A stretch of DNA of 64,000 nucleotides from Bin87 sp963666415 (lineage in GTDB: Bacteria; Chloroflexota; Dehalococcoidia; Lucifugimonadales; UBA3495): assembly GCA_963666415.2 (NCBI GenBank), contig CAXXPD010000003.1, forward strand, positions 3,224,001-3,288,000, given 5' to 3'. Of this stretch, positions 44,590 through 53,960 are shown one piece after another. The notes beneath the pieces are model-generated. The model made no database searches. It worked only from the letters and a program-made list of their open reading frames with translations, and was not told where the DNA came from. The translations under genes were made by a program, and so were the position numbers. Each line of letters starts with the position of its first letter. The stretch's first letter is position 1.

Positions 44590-45705
44590 GTAGAGTACCT
44601 GGAGGTGGTGTAAAAGCATCGGTGTAGCAAAAAGCTGACCACCGCGTCATCCTTGATCGGAAGTCACAACCCAACCAAGGAGAACGACGGTGGTCAAGCA
44701 AAGAATGGATCTTTTGGAATTATTACGCAAGCGTGGTATGGACGGAGACGTGGACTTTCTGCGGGAAGCACTGCGGGTCCTGGTGGACGGCATCATGGAC
44801 GCCGAGGTTTCCGCCCAGATCGGCGCCCAGCACGGCGAACGCAGCCCGGAGCGGGTCACCTACCGCAATGGGTATCGCAACCGCACCTGGGACACCCGGG
44901 TGGGCACCATGGAGTTGCACATTCCCAAGCTGCGGGAAGGCAGCTACTTCCCCAGCCTGCTGGAACCGCGGCGGCGCAGCGAGAAAGCCCTGCTGGCCGT
45001 CATCCAGCAAGCCTATGTAGAAGGCGTGTCCACCCGACGGGTGGATGATCTGATCAAGGCCCTGGGCTGCGACGGCATCTCCAGCAGCCAGGTGTCGCGC
45101 ATCTGCCAGCAACTGGATGAGGTGGTGGAGAGTTTCCTGGGTCGGCCCCTGGACGGTGGTCCCTACCCCTACGTGTGGCTGGACGGCCTGACCCAGAAGG
45201 TGCGGGAGGGCGGCCGCATCGTCAACGTCTGCGTGGTGGTGGCGACGGGGGTCAATGCCGAAGGGCAGCGTGAGATCCTGGGTATGGACGTGGGCGCCAG
45301 CGAGGACGGCGCGTTCTGGCTGGCCTTCCTGCGGTCGCTGACCGCTCGGGGCCTCAGCGGGGTGGAGCTGGTAACCTCCGATGCCCACCAGGGGCTGAAG
45401 AACGCCATCGCCGCGGTGTTCACTGGGGCCAGCTGGCAGCGCTGCCGCACCCACTTCATGGCCAACCTTGCTCACCCGAGTGCCCAAGCGTGCCCAACCC
45501 GGCGTGGCCACCATGGTCCGCACCATCTACCAGCAACTGTCTCCCGCCGAGGTCCACGGCCAATTGGACCGAGTGGTGGAACAACTCCGGGAGCCCTTTG
45601 CCCAGGTGGCCGAGCTGCTGGCGGATGCCGCGCCGGACATCCTGGCCTTCACGGCCTTCCCAGTGGCCCACTGGCAGAAGCTGTGGTCCAACAACCCGCA
45701 GGAAC

Positions 45706-47155
45706 GTAACAGTTCAGACTTGGTGAGGTGAATTGGCCGAAGGCGGGCTGCCAGACGCTGGCACGGGTGGCGGCGGTTATGTCATATACAGGGAGTGGAT
45801 ACCGAAATTGACCTGACCACCGCCACCCGCGATGTCCTCATCGCCATCATCGCCCAACTGCAGGCCACCGTTCTGGAACAGCAGCGGGTGATTGAGCGGT
45901 TGCAGCGGCGGATTGCCGAACTGGAAGGCCAGGCGAAACCGGGCGGCCCGCTCCGAATGCCCGGCCTCAAGGCGAAATCGGGCCGGAAGCCCCCAGCGCA
46001 GCAGCCCAGAAAGCAGCGACGCCACGGCTTCGCCCGCCCGCGCATGACACCGACCCATCGGGTGGAGCACGTGATGGAGAACTGTCCCGATTGCGGCGCC
46101 CACCTGTCCGGCGGCTGGATCCAGCGCACTCGGGAAGTCATCGAGCTGCCGGTGGTTCCGGTGCAAGTCACCGAGCACGTCTACATTGCTCGGACTTGCC
46201 CGGCCTGCCGACGGCGCTGCACACCTCCGGCGGAACTGGACAGCGTGGTCCTGGGCCAGCAGCGTCTCGGCGTCAACCTGCTCAGCCTGATCGCCACGCT
46301 GCGGGAAGAGGGGCGGCTGCCCATCCGCAGCGTCCAGTGGTATCTGGACACCGTGCACCAGTTGCGCCTCAGCGTGGGGGCCATCGTGAGCGCCATCCAT
46401 CGCACGGCGCAGCGGGCCCAACCGGCAGTGGCCGCGATCCTGGACCGCATCCGCGCCAGCCCAGTGGTCCACGCCGACGAAACCGGCTGGCGTCAGAGCG
46501 GGGCCAACGGCTACGTGTGGACTTTCAGCACCCCCACCGAGCGCTACTTCTTGCGGCGGGGTCGGGGCAAGGCGGTGGTGGACGAGGCGCTGAGCGATGC
46601 TTTCTCCGGAGTGCTGGTCAGCGATTTCTACGCCGCCTACCACCATTACGATGGCCCCAAGCAGCGGTGCTGGGCCCACCTGCTGCGGGACATCCACGAC
46701 CAGCGCACCCGCTACCCCAAAGACGCCGCACTGGCCCGATGGGCCGCGGCCGTCCACCAGCTCTATGTCGCAGCCAAAGCCTGCAACCATCACGAGCCAT
46801 GGCAAAGGCGTGTTGCCCAACTGGCCTGGGAGCGGAAGCTGCTGGCCATCTGCCGCCCTTTCCTGTCTGACCCGTCGGTTGTCCAGGGCAAGCTGTGCCG
46901 GCGCATCGAGCGCTTCATCAAGGAACTCTTCGTCTTCGTGGCCGAACCGGACGTGCCGTCGGACAACAACCCGGCCGAACGCAGCCTGCGCCACCTGGTC
47001 ATCAGCCGCAAGATCAGCGGCGGCACCCGCTCGGAGCAGGGCACCGAGAGCAAGATGACGCTGGCATCCCTCTTCGGCACCTGGCGCGCCCAGGGTCTAA
47101 ATCCTCTCGCCGCCTGCCGTCAACTGCTCGTTTCCCCGCAACTCTGAACTGTTAC
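45706..47155 (+). mobile_element. IS66-family insertion sequence, copy 2 (1450 bp)
   Basis: Ends, length and orientation are identical to copy 1 (GTAACAGTTCAGA / TCTGAACTGTTAC), with target duplication GCAGGAAC at 45698-45705 and 47156-47163. Only a handful of base differences from copy 1 are visible, so one copy derives recently from the other. It is nested in IS256. Confidence 0.95.
45795..47147 (+). CDS. IS66-family transposase (copy 2)
   Basis: 450 aa, intact and almost identical to the transposase at 10331; one of the few visible changes is arginine for glutamine in the KSG(R/Q)KPPAQQ segment, and another is valine for isoleucine near the end. Same features: N-terminal coil, CPDCG...CPACRRRC zinc block, ADETGWRQ, SDFYAAY, NNPAERSLRHLVI. 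Confidence 0.93.
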   Translation: MDTEIDLTTATRDVLIAIIAQLQATVLEQQRVIERLQRRIAELEGQAKPGGPLRMPGLKAKSGRKPPAQQPRKQRRHGFARPRMTPTHRVEHVMENCPDCGAHLSGGWIQRTREVIELPVVPVQVTEHVYIARTCPACRRRCTPPAELDSVVLGQQRLGVNLLSLIATLREEGRLPIRSVQWYLDTVHQLRLSVGAIVSAIHRTAQRAQPAVAAILDRIRASPVVHADETGWRQSGANGYVWTFSTPTERYFLRRGRGKAVVDEALSDAFSGVLVSDFYAAYHHYDGPKQRCWAHLLRDIHDQRTRYPKDAALARWAAAVHQLYVAAKACNHHEPWQRRVAQLAWERKLLAICRPFLSDPSVVQGKLCRRIERFIKELFVFVAEPDVPSDNNPAERSLRHLVISRKISGGTRSEQGTESKMTLASLFGTWRAQGLNPLAACRQLLVSPQL

Positions 47156-47410
47156 GCAGGAACGGCTGAACCGGGAGATAAGGCGCCGGACTGACGTGGT
47201 GGGCATTTTCCCCAACCGGCTATCGGCGCGGCGCCTGGTGGGCGCGGTGCTGGCCGAGCAACACGACGAATGGGCCGAAGCCCGCCGCTACCTCACCATC
47301 CCCAACGCCGCCGGCAACGAGGCACTGCCGACGCCCAATATGCTGGACGCAGCGGCCTGATCAACATCAAAAGGGATGACGCGCTTTTACACCTATTGAC
47401 GGGACACTAC

Positions 47411-48499
47411 CCAGGTGCACCATAGTCTGTTCGCCGCCGGTGTTGCCCTGGTATTCCTGACCGTAGCAGTGCCGCTGCAGGTGGACGGGCCGTGGGTTGG
47501 CGTGGCCTGGGCTGTTGAAGCGGCGGTGCTGATCTGGATATCCAACCTGCTGGGATTGCAGCAGTTCCGCTGGTTTGCCCTGGGAGCCTTCGTAGTGCTG
47601 TTGTTCCGCGTGTTGCTGTACGACTCGGTGTTTGTTTTCCTGGACGGCGTGCCGCCGTTCCTGAACTACTACACCATAACCTACGCGGCGGCTATCGTAG
47701 CGTGCTACTGGCGGCCTACCTGATGTATCGTGAACGCACGGACGAAATGCCGTACTGGGAGCGCGGCCTGTTTCCCGGCTTCCTGGTGGCCGGTAACGTG
47801 GTTCTGACGGTTGCCATACCTGCCGAGTCCAACGGGGCGTGGACGGCAGTAGCCTGGGCAGTGGAGGGGCTGGCCCTGATCGTGTTGTCGCTGAGGCTGG
47901 GTCTGGTGGAACTGAGACTGTTCGGCATTGGTGTGTTCGGCGTGATGGCCGTTCGGTTGCTGGGGTTCAATACCTTCGACTTCGACCGGATGCTGTTCCG
48001 CCCAATCATCAACGAACGGTTCCTGGGCTTTGCGGTGGGGGTCGTTGCGCTGTACGCGTCCGGGATTGCGCTGTGGCGTTGGCGGGACCGATTCTTCGAC
48101 CCACGTGAGATATATCTGATCCCCGCCCTCCTGATTGGCGCCAATTTCCTGACGTTGTGGATACTGAGCGCGGAGGCGATCGCGTCGGCCCACAGCGCCT
48201 ACTTCAACATCCCGCCCGGCATTGCCGACAATGTGGCCAGCCTGTCGCTGAGTATTCTGTGGGCGGTGTACGCCGCAATCCTGTTGATTATCGGCATCCG
48301 GTTGGGCAACCGTTGGGTGCGGGTGGCGGGGTTGGCGCTGCTGGGCATTCCGGTGGTCAAGCTGTTTGTATTCGACACCTTCGATCTGGAGCAGGAATAT
48401 CGGGTGGCCGCCTACCTCGGGCTGGGAGCCATCCTGGTGGCGGGCGGGTTTGTTTACCAACGCTACAGCCGGGCGATCCGGGGGTTCCTGCTTGAATAA
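47411..48499 (+). pseudogene. DUF2339 membrane protein pseudogene, C-terminal fragment with frameshift
   Basis: It resumes as QVHHSLFAAGVALVFLTVAVPLQVDGPWVGVAWAVEAAVLIW, following HREQ of the middle fragment. Near 47705 a missing base shifts the frame: TYAAAIVACYWRPT stop, versus VLLAAYLMYRERTDEMPYW in the next frame. That frame then continues through many helices to 48499. The whole ancestral protein would be about 800 aa. Frameshift plus two nested insertions leave no functional product. Confidence 0.85.
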
Positions 48500-48512
48500 C
48501 TGGCGGCGAATG

Positions 48513-49832
48513 ATGCGAGGCGTTTTGCCCGTGGGCCTTGCTCGTCGCTGCCCTGATTTTTGCGGGGTTGGCGGGGGAAGTGTTCGCTGACTTTTCTCGG
48601 TCGGAGTGGCGCTACCTCAAAGCCATCCCGGTGGCGCCGGGTCTGGACGACCGGCGGTTGATGGAGGTAACGCTGGATCAGGAGGTTTTCGCCGGGTCGG
48701 CGGTGGGACAGGTCGATCTGAGGGTCGTGCGTGAACCGGCGGCAGAGGTGCCTTATCAGCTGGTGGTGACGGCGGGCCGGCGGAAACGCCAAACCGTCGA
48801 AACCAGCCTGAGAGACTTGGGCCACCTGCCCGGCCAGCATTCCAGCTTTGTCGTTGACCTGGGCCGGCCCGGTATCCCGCACAACCGAGTCGAAGTGAGC
48901 ACGGCCTCGCGCAATTTCCAACGCGGGGTGATGGTCGAAGCCAGCGACGACGCCCTGACGTGGGTCGTGCTGCGGGAAGATGGGACGATTTTTGATTTTA
49001 CGGTAGTGGAACGGAACTTCACGGCCCGCGACACGTCGATTGAATATCCGGAAAATTTCAGGCGATTTTGCGGGTCAGCATCCGCAACGGCGGCGAGGAG
49101 CCGCTGGACGTTGCTGGCGCGCTGGTGGCTTCCACGCTGGACGAGCCCGCTGCCGAGTCGTTCTACACCACCGTTATCGCCAGCAGAACCGATGACGCCG
49201 AGTCGGGCGCCTGCGCCTCCACGCTGCATCTGGACCTGGGCGCACCGGGGACTCCGACGCATCGCCTGGTGGTGCAAACCGCAGCCGTCAACTTCCATCG
49301 CGAGCTGTCCGTAGCGGGCAGCAACGACCAAACGAACTGGACGCCGTTGGCCGGCGGGGTCGCCATCTACGCTTTCGAAACGCCCAAATTCACCGGCCAC
49401 AATCTGGAGATCCCGTACCCGGAAAGCGCCTTCCGGTACCTGCGGGTAATCATTGAAAACCGGGATGACCCGCCCCTGCCCGTTGCCGGCGTCAGCGCAG
49501 TTGGCCTGGCTCGAAAGCTGATATTTGAGGCGGAACCCGGCGCGGAATACTCGCTTTACTACGGTAATGCGGAAGCTCGGCGCGCTGCCTACGATTTTGA
49601 AAGGGTGCTTTCCTATCTGGATACCGACGACCTGCCGGCGGCCAATTTGGGCCCCCAGGCAGCCAACCCACATTTTGTCTTACCCGAACCGCTTGCCCCA
49701 CCCGAACCGCCGGCCAGCGAACGGTATCCCTGGATCATCACGGTGGCGGTGATAGCGGCAGCGATCGCCGTGGGAGGCCTGCTGTTTGGGTTCATCAAGC
49801 AGGCCAAAAAATCCCTGCCGCCGCCAGCGTGA
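48513..49832 (+). pseudogene. DUF3999 protein pseudogene (two frameshifts)
   Basis: An ATG at 48513 begins MRGVLPV, then one surplus G in GTGGGCC (about 48531-48537) breaks the signal peptide; removing it gives MRGVLPVALLVAALIFAGLAG. The body (FSRSEWRYLKAIPV...VYxLVVTAGRRKRQTVETSLRDLG) is DUF3999-like. Near 49062 a T is missing from a T run, so NFRRFCGS replaces RRFLRVSIRNGG; the second frame runs to 49832, ending in a membrane helix (WIITVAVIAAAIAVGGLLFGFI). DUF3999 and DUF2339 are commonly adjacent; both are dead here. Confidence 0.82.
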
Positions 49833-49860
49833 GCCGGGTCGGGCTTCGGACAGCGAGGCC

Positions 49861-50877
49861 CTAAACGTCGATACGGTACACCCGGGTGGCCGTGTCGTGG
49901 AACAGGTCGGCGCGTTCGCTTGCCGAGTAAGACTGGGACATCCGCTTGAAGGCGTTGAACAGCGTGTTATACGAGTACGACACCTTGTCGGGCGGGAAGT
50001 TGCTCTCGAACATGCACCGGTTGGGGCCGAACTGCTCGATGCAGTAATTCATCAGCGGCCCCAGCTGGCGGGCCAATTCTTCCGAACCAACGGGGATGTC
50101 CCAGGTGTGCCAGTCAAAACCGTAACGAGGCTGTCCGACGCCGCCCAGCTTGAGCACGATGTTGGGACACTGGGCCACGGCAGCCACGCCTTCGCGCCAG
50201 GCTGGCAACACTTCATCGTCCCGATTGCCATACGGCCCGGTGCGATACAGGCCGCCAACGTGGTTCAGCACGATGGTTAGATCGGGTACGGCGTTGGCGA
50301 AATCCACCAACTCGGGCAGTTGGGGGAAGTACACCGTGCTTTCCAGTGACATTCCCTTGCCGGCCAGGACGCGGGCGCCTTCCCTGAATTTGGCATCAGC
50401 CAGCATCCCCTGGTCGGCGCGATTTTCCACCTCGGGATGCGGGTCCCAGCCGGCGGCCTGGCGGATGCCCCGAAAGCGGTTGGGACTGGCTGCCTGCAAA
50501 GCGTCCAGCATCGGTTCCACGGCGGCGCCGAGCTTCAGGTCGGCGTTGCCGATAATGGCTGCTGCCGCCCGGCACGGGCCGTACAAACCGCTGGCGCTGG
50601 CGGCGGCCAACCCCTGCACAAATTCCACCTCGCCCACCGAGCGTAGCTCTGGCGGCCCGTCCTGACGATACATGGCGCGGGTTTCGATGAACACCGTCGA
50701 GCGCACGTTGTGTCCGCTGTTGACGTCGGCAGCGAGTTCGTGGAGCAGGTAGCGCTGGTAGGGGATGCGAATATCGCGGAAATCCCAGAAGTGGTGGTGC
50801 GGGTCACAGATGGGCAGTTCCGGCTCCAGAGTGTCCTCGCGGTTCAAGGCCAACCAATCATTTCCTCCGAACGGCAT
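49861..50877 (-). CDS. Amidohydrolase 2-family metal-dependent hydrolase
   Basis: 338 aa from the ATG at 50877, with GGAGGTGA 4 bp upstream. PICDPHHHFWDFRDIRIPYQRYLLHEL at residues 22-48 is the amidohydrolase-2 opening with metal-binding HxH; VLNHVGG, LKLGGVG and MFESNFPPDKVSYSYN (catalytic aspartate position reads FESNFPPD) follow the 2-pyrone-4,6-dicarboxylate lactonase/fuconolactonase pattern. It probably hydrolyses a lactone or decarboxylates an aromatic acid; the substrate is unknown. Convergent with the DUF3999 pseudogene. Confidence 0.82.
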   Translation of the reverse strand: MPFGGNDWLALNREDTLEPELPICDPHHHFWDFRDIRIPYQRYLLHELAADVNSGHNVRSTVFIETRAMYRQDGPPELRSVGEVEFVQGLAAASASGLYGPCRAAAAIIGNADLKLGAAVEPMLDALQAASPNRFRGIRQAAGWDPHPEVENRADQGMLADAKFREGARVLAGKGMSLESTVYFPQLPELVDFANAVPDLTIVLNHVGGLYRTGPYGNRDDEVLPAWREGVAAVAQCPNIVLKLGGVGQPRYGFDWHTWDIPVGSEELARQLGPLMNYCIEQFGPNRCMFESNFPPDKVSYSYNTLFNAFKRMSQSYSASERADLFHDTATRVYRIDV

Positions 50878-50935
50878 AACGTCACCTCCGTAACGACCGG
50901 AGTATACCAATGGATGGGCTTGGGGGTGGAGACGG

Positions 50936-50978
50936 CCCTCACCCCCGGCCCCTGTCCCGCAGGGAGATGGGAGTGAGG
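50936..50978. repeat. Degenerate CTCTCCC-type hairpin
   Basis: CCCTCACCCCCGGCCCCTGT, CCCGCAGGGAGATGGGAGTG: a member of the hairpin family between the two amidohydrolase genes. Confidence 0.5.
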
Positions 50979-51006
50979 CGGCGTAGGCCAGGCGATAATT
51001 GCGCGG

Positions 51007-52224
51007 TTACTGGTGGGCCGTGGGCCGGCGGTCCGATACGACGCGGCCTTCTTTAACGACTAGCTGAAGTCGCCGCAGGTTGTTGATGTCTTCCAGCGGA
51101 TTGGCGGCGACGGCGATCAGGTCGGCCAGTTTGCCGACCTCCACCGTGCCCAGCCGATCACCGGCGCCGCATAGTGTTGCAGCGTTGCTCGTGGCGGCCA
51201 CCAGGGTTTGCCAGGTGGTGGCGCCGTCGCGCACCCACAATCCTGCCTCCAGCAACGCCGCTTCCCGCAGCGGGCGGATATCCGAACCCAGGGCCATGGG
51301 TACGCCGGCGTCCAGGGCGCGGCGGAACCATTGGGCGTGCTCTGCGGCGGCGGCGTCCGCGCGACACTGCAGCTCGGTGGCGATGTTGCGTTCTGCCAAC
51401 CATCGCTTCTCGTAATCGTTCTGCGCCTGCCCTTCGGTCAGATGGGAAATGGCCAGCGTGGGGACATACCAGGTTTGGGAGTCGGCCAGCATGGAGATGC
51501 AATCATCGTCCATGATGTAGCCATGCTCCACGGTATGCGCGCCCAGCCGGACGGCTGACTTGACCGCGTCAGGGTTGGCGGCGTGGGCCATCACCGGAAA
51601 CTCACGCTGACGGGAAATGGCAAAGGCGGCGGCCAGCTCGTCTTCCAGCAGGAAGGAATGCCAATGGCGGTCCCAGTCGGGGCCCATGATGCCGCCGGTA
51701 AGGTTCAGCTTGATGTGGTCGACACCGTTTTTGATTTGCTCCCGAATGGCTTGCACGAAGCCGTATGGGCCGTCGCATTCCCGCGCCTGGCCGGAGGTGA
51801 GGAAGTGTCCGCCGGTGGTGGTCAGAAAATACCCGGATGCAAACACCCGGGGACCCAGCACGCCGCCGGCCTCAAAAGCGCGTTTCCAGGCCACGTCCAT
51901 AAAGTGCGCCGCCCCTCCACAGCGCACCGACGTAACACCGCCTTCCGTCAGCGCCAGTGACAGCTGCCGGCCGAAGTTGGCCGTTTCCTGCGCCACCGTG
52001 GTGCCCGGCGGCACTGGGTATTCGGGGTGTATGTGCACGTCCCATAACCCGGGCAGGAGGAAGGCGCCCCGCAGGTCAATCACGCGGGTGTGCTCACCGT
52101 CAGCCGGAACCCGGCCTTCGGTGATCTCGGCGATGCGTCCGTTGTCGATGACAACGTTGGCGTCGGCAGTTACACCTGGATTTGCGCAGTCAATCAGGTT
52201 CGCGTTGATGAGGATTAGCGGCAA
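51007..52224 (-). CDS. Imidazolonepropionase-like amidohydrolase
   Basis: 405 aa from a TTG at 52224, with GGAGG about 9 bp upstream. The composite-domain opening (LINANLIDCANPGVTADANVVIDNGRIAEI) precedes GLWDVHIHPEYP (HxH zinc site). Further metal-site segments are VMAHAANPDAVKSAVRLGAHTVEHGYIMDDD and MALGSDIRPLR, closing with GTVEVGKLADLIAVAANPLEDI. This is the prolidase/imidazolonepropionase-related group that often hydrolyses N-acyl or peptide-like amides; the substrate is not predictable. It neighbours another amidohydrolase, but with a 129-bp gap and separate start signals. Confidence 0.84.
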   Translation of the reverse strand: MPLILINANLIDCANPGVTADANVVIDNGRIAEITEGRVPADGEHTRVIDLRGAFLLPGLWDVHIHPEYPVPPGTTVAQETANFGRQLSLALTEGGVTSVRCGGAAHFMDVAWKRAFEAGGVLGPRVFASGYFLTTTGGHFLTSGQARECDGPYGFVQAIREQIKNGVDHIKLNLTGGIMGPDWDRHWHSFLLEDELAAAFAISRQREFPVMAHAANPDAVKSAVRLGAHTVEHGYIMDDDCISMLADSQTWYVPTLAISHLTEGQAQNDYEKRWLAERNIATELQCRADAAAAEHAQWFRRALDAGVPMALGSDIRPLREAALLEAGLWVRDGATTWQTLVAATSNAATLCGAGDRLGTVEVGKLADLIAVAANPLEDINNLRRLQLVVKEGRVVSDRRPTAHQ

Positions 52225-52329
52225 AGGTGGCGCCTCCGGTGGATGGTGGTCAGATTATACACACGGGGCGCGTAACGCCGGTTGGGGCAAAGGGGTTGCC
52301 ACGCCCCCACGCGGTGGCGGAAGGATTTG

Positions 52330-52565
52330 AGCCTGCCCTCACTCCCAGCCCCTCTCCCGGCGGGCGAGGGGAGAATGCCGGAAGCAAGAGTGCTCCGCCC
52401 GTCGACAAGATCAATATGAGCCTCACGGGTACGGACTTTGTCATTGCGAGCGTAGCGTGGCAATCTCGCCGTCGTAGCAACGGCGGTTCGCCGAGGTGTG
52501 TTCACCCTCATCGAGATTGCCACGTCGCTACGCTCCTCGCAATGACAGGTTAAAGTGGGTACGCG
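52330..52565. repeat. Hairpin and long dispersed element
   Basis: A CTCTCCC-type hairpin (CCAGCCCCTCTCCCGGCGGG, 52348-52372) is followed by a long element at 52428-52565: GGACTTTGTCATTGCGAGCG, GTAGCAACGGCGGTTCGCCG, ATCGAGATTGCCACGTCGCT, CTCCTCGCAATGACAGGTTA, GTGGGTACGCGTGGA. From 52566 to 52821 no gene is seen; a mini-repeat-like TTTAGACAGGCTCGGGACGA (52604) and a possible -10 TATACT at 52707 precede secF. Confidence 0.65.
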
Positions 52566-52821
52566 TGGACAGGACGAGCGGGGCATCTAAAGCTGCGGAG
52601 GCCTTTAGACAGGCTCGGGACGAGCGTGGAAAGCTAGTTGGGTGTGCAATCAAAAAGGCCCGGAAGGGCGGCAGGCGTGTGTTCTCTGGGTATGATTGGC
52701 TGGTGTATACTTCTTGTCGGCTTGGCGAGGCTACGGGTCTCATTGGTCGCGAAGTTCATTCTGGTGCGGGTTATCTGACGCTGGCGACGACGGTTAGCGA
52801 GTTGGGCAGGTGGTTTTTTAG

Positions 52822-53778
52822 ATGTACAACATCGTCGGCAAACGGGGCTGGTATTTTGTCGTTTCCGCGCTGCTGATTATCCCGGGGCTTTTGTCCATGA
52901 TTGCGCCGCCGGGCTGGTCGACCGGCAACTCTGGATTGCGTCCGGGCATTGACTTCACCAGCGGGTCGGTGCTGAATTTCGCATTCGAAGAGCCGGTGGA
53001 GACTCAAGCGGTGCGCGACCTGCTGGCCTCGCGAGGTCATCCCGAGGCGTTGGTGCAGTCGGTGGGCGGTAATTCCGTGTTGATTCGTACCCGCGTGCTG
53101 GAAGAGGCATCGGGCAACGTGGTGTCGGAACGGCAACGCATCCAGGATGCTCTGGAAGAAACCGTGGGCGCGATTGAGGCGTCGGGAGTGGACACCGTGT
53201 CGCCCATTGTGGCCGAGGAGACGGTGCGCAACACGTTCCTGGCGTTGCTGGTGGCGGCGGTGTTTATCCTGATTTACATCTGGTACGCCTTCCGCCGGGT
53301 GCCGCGGGCGTATCGCTACGGCGTTGCAGCGGTGGTGACGCTGGCCCACGACACCATCATCGTGCTGGGCGTGTTCTCCATCCTGGGCCGGGCCTTTGGG
53401 ATGGAGGTCAACTCCATGTTCATCGTCGGTATCCTGACCGTGGCGGGCTACTCGGTGAACGACACAATCGTGGTGTTTGACCGCATCCGGGAGAATACCA
53501 TCCGGGTGCCAGACCGTGCGCTGCAGGACACGGTGAACCTGAGTATCATCGAGAGCGTCGGTCGTTCCATCAACACCAGCTTCACCACGTTGCTGGTGCT
53601 GATGGCAATGCTGCTCATTGGCGGTGAGGCCATCCGCGAGCTGCTGCTGGTAGTTGCCATCGGCGTGGTGGTGGGCACCTACAGTTCCGTCTTCATCGCC
53701 GCTCAATTCCTGGTCATCTGGGAGCGGCGGGAGTTTGGGAAGGTTTTCAGCCTGGGCCGCCGGCCCACCGGAGCGTAA
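52822..53778 (+). CDS. secF: Protein translocase subunit SecF
   Basis: 318 aa; CAGGTGG lies 10 bp before the ATG. A first helix (YFVVSALLIIPGLLSMIA) precedes LRPGIDFTSGSVLNFAF, the SecF D-motif. An external domain follows, then helices including LALLVAAVFILIYIWYAF and the signature ILTVAGYSVNDTIVVFDRIRENTI. It partners SecD in the SecDF complex, which uses the proton motive force to finish protein export. In most genomes secD and secF are adjacent or fused; here 15.2 kb separates them on the same strand. Confidence 0.94.
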   Translation: MYNIVGKRGWYFVVSALLIIPGLLSMIAPPGWSTGNSGLRPGIDFTSGSVLNFAFEEPVETQAVRDLLASRGHPEALVQSVGGNSVLIRTRVLEEASGNVVSERQRIQDALEETVGAIEASGVDTVSPIVAEETVRNTFLALLVAAVFILIYIWYAFRRVPRAYRYGVAAVVTLAHDTIIVLGVFSILGRAFGMEVNSMFIVGILTVAGYSVNDTIVVFDRIRENTIRVPDRALQDTVNLSIIESVGRSINTSFTTLLVLMAMLLIGGEAIRELLLVVAIGVVVGTYSSVFIAAQFLVIWERREFGKVFSLGRRPTGA

Positions 53779-53960
53779 AAAGCCCTTCGCCCCCTTCCTG
53801 TCCCGCCGGGAGAGGGAGTCCGCTGGGGTGGACGCATAGCCCCTCTCCCCTTGTGGGAGAGGGGTTGGGGTGAGGGGAGAGCAGCTGAGTAGATAGGATT
53901 TTACCCTCACGCTAACCCTCTCCCATCATAGGATTTCGCCCTCACCCTAACCCTCTCCCA
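53779..53960. repeat. Array of CTCTCCC/GGGAGAG hairpins
   Basis: Three or four members stand in series: 53783-53815 (CTTCCTGTCCCGCCGGGAGA), 53840-53875 (CCCCTCTCCCCTTGTGGGAG with AGGGGTTGGGG), 53905-53935 (ACGCTAACCCTCTCCCATCA) and 53943-53975 (CCTAACCCTCTCCCATCAAG). The last overlaps the 3' end of the alcohol dehydrogenase gene. Confidence 0.7.

Larger units (their letters stand above)
44690..47360 (+). pseudogene. IS256 (Mutator-type) transposase, frameshifted and split by IS66
   Basis: The first 260 codons (from 44690) show the IS256 core: VTYRNGYRNRTWDTRVGTMELHIPKLREGSYFP, YVWLDGLTQKV (D1), VTSDAHQGLKNAIAAVFTGASWQRCRTHFM (D2 and the C-x-x-H signature). At 45464-45474 the frame shifts by +1: HFMANLAHPSAQ is read instead of NLLTRVPKRAQPGVATMVRTIYQQL. 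Just before the catalytic glutamate, at NNPQE, IS66 is inserted (GCAGGAAC duplicated). The end (ERLNREIRRRTDVVGIFPN...ALPTPNMLDAAA) resumes at 47156. Confidence 0.88.
44590..47410 (+). mobile_element. IS256-family insertion sequence, copy 1, containing IS66
   Basis: The ends carry GGTGTAAAAGC (44609 inward) and its complement GCTTTTACACC near 47390, with outer ends close to GTAGAGTACC at the left and GGGACACTAC at the right. The target repeat is CAGGGTGCA at the left and CAGGTGCA at the right, identical but for one G. The element is about 1363 bp without IS66. Its twin is truncated by the right edge of the window (63497-64000). Confidence 0.85.
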
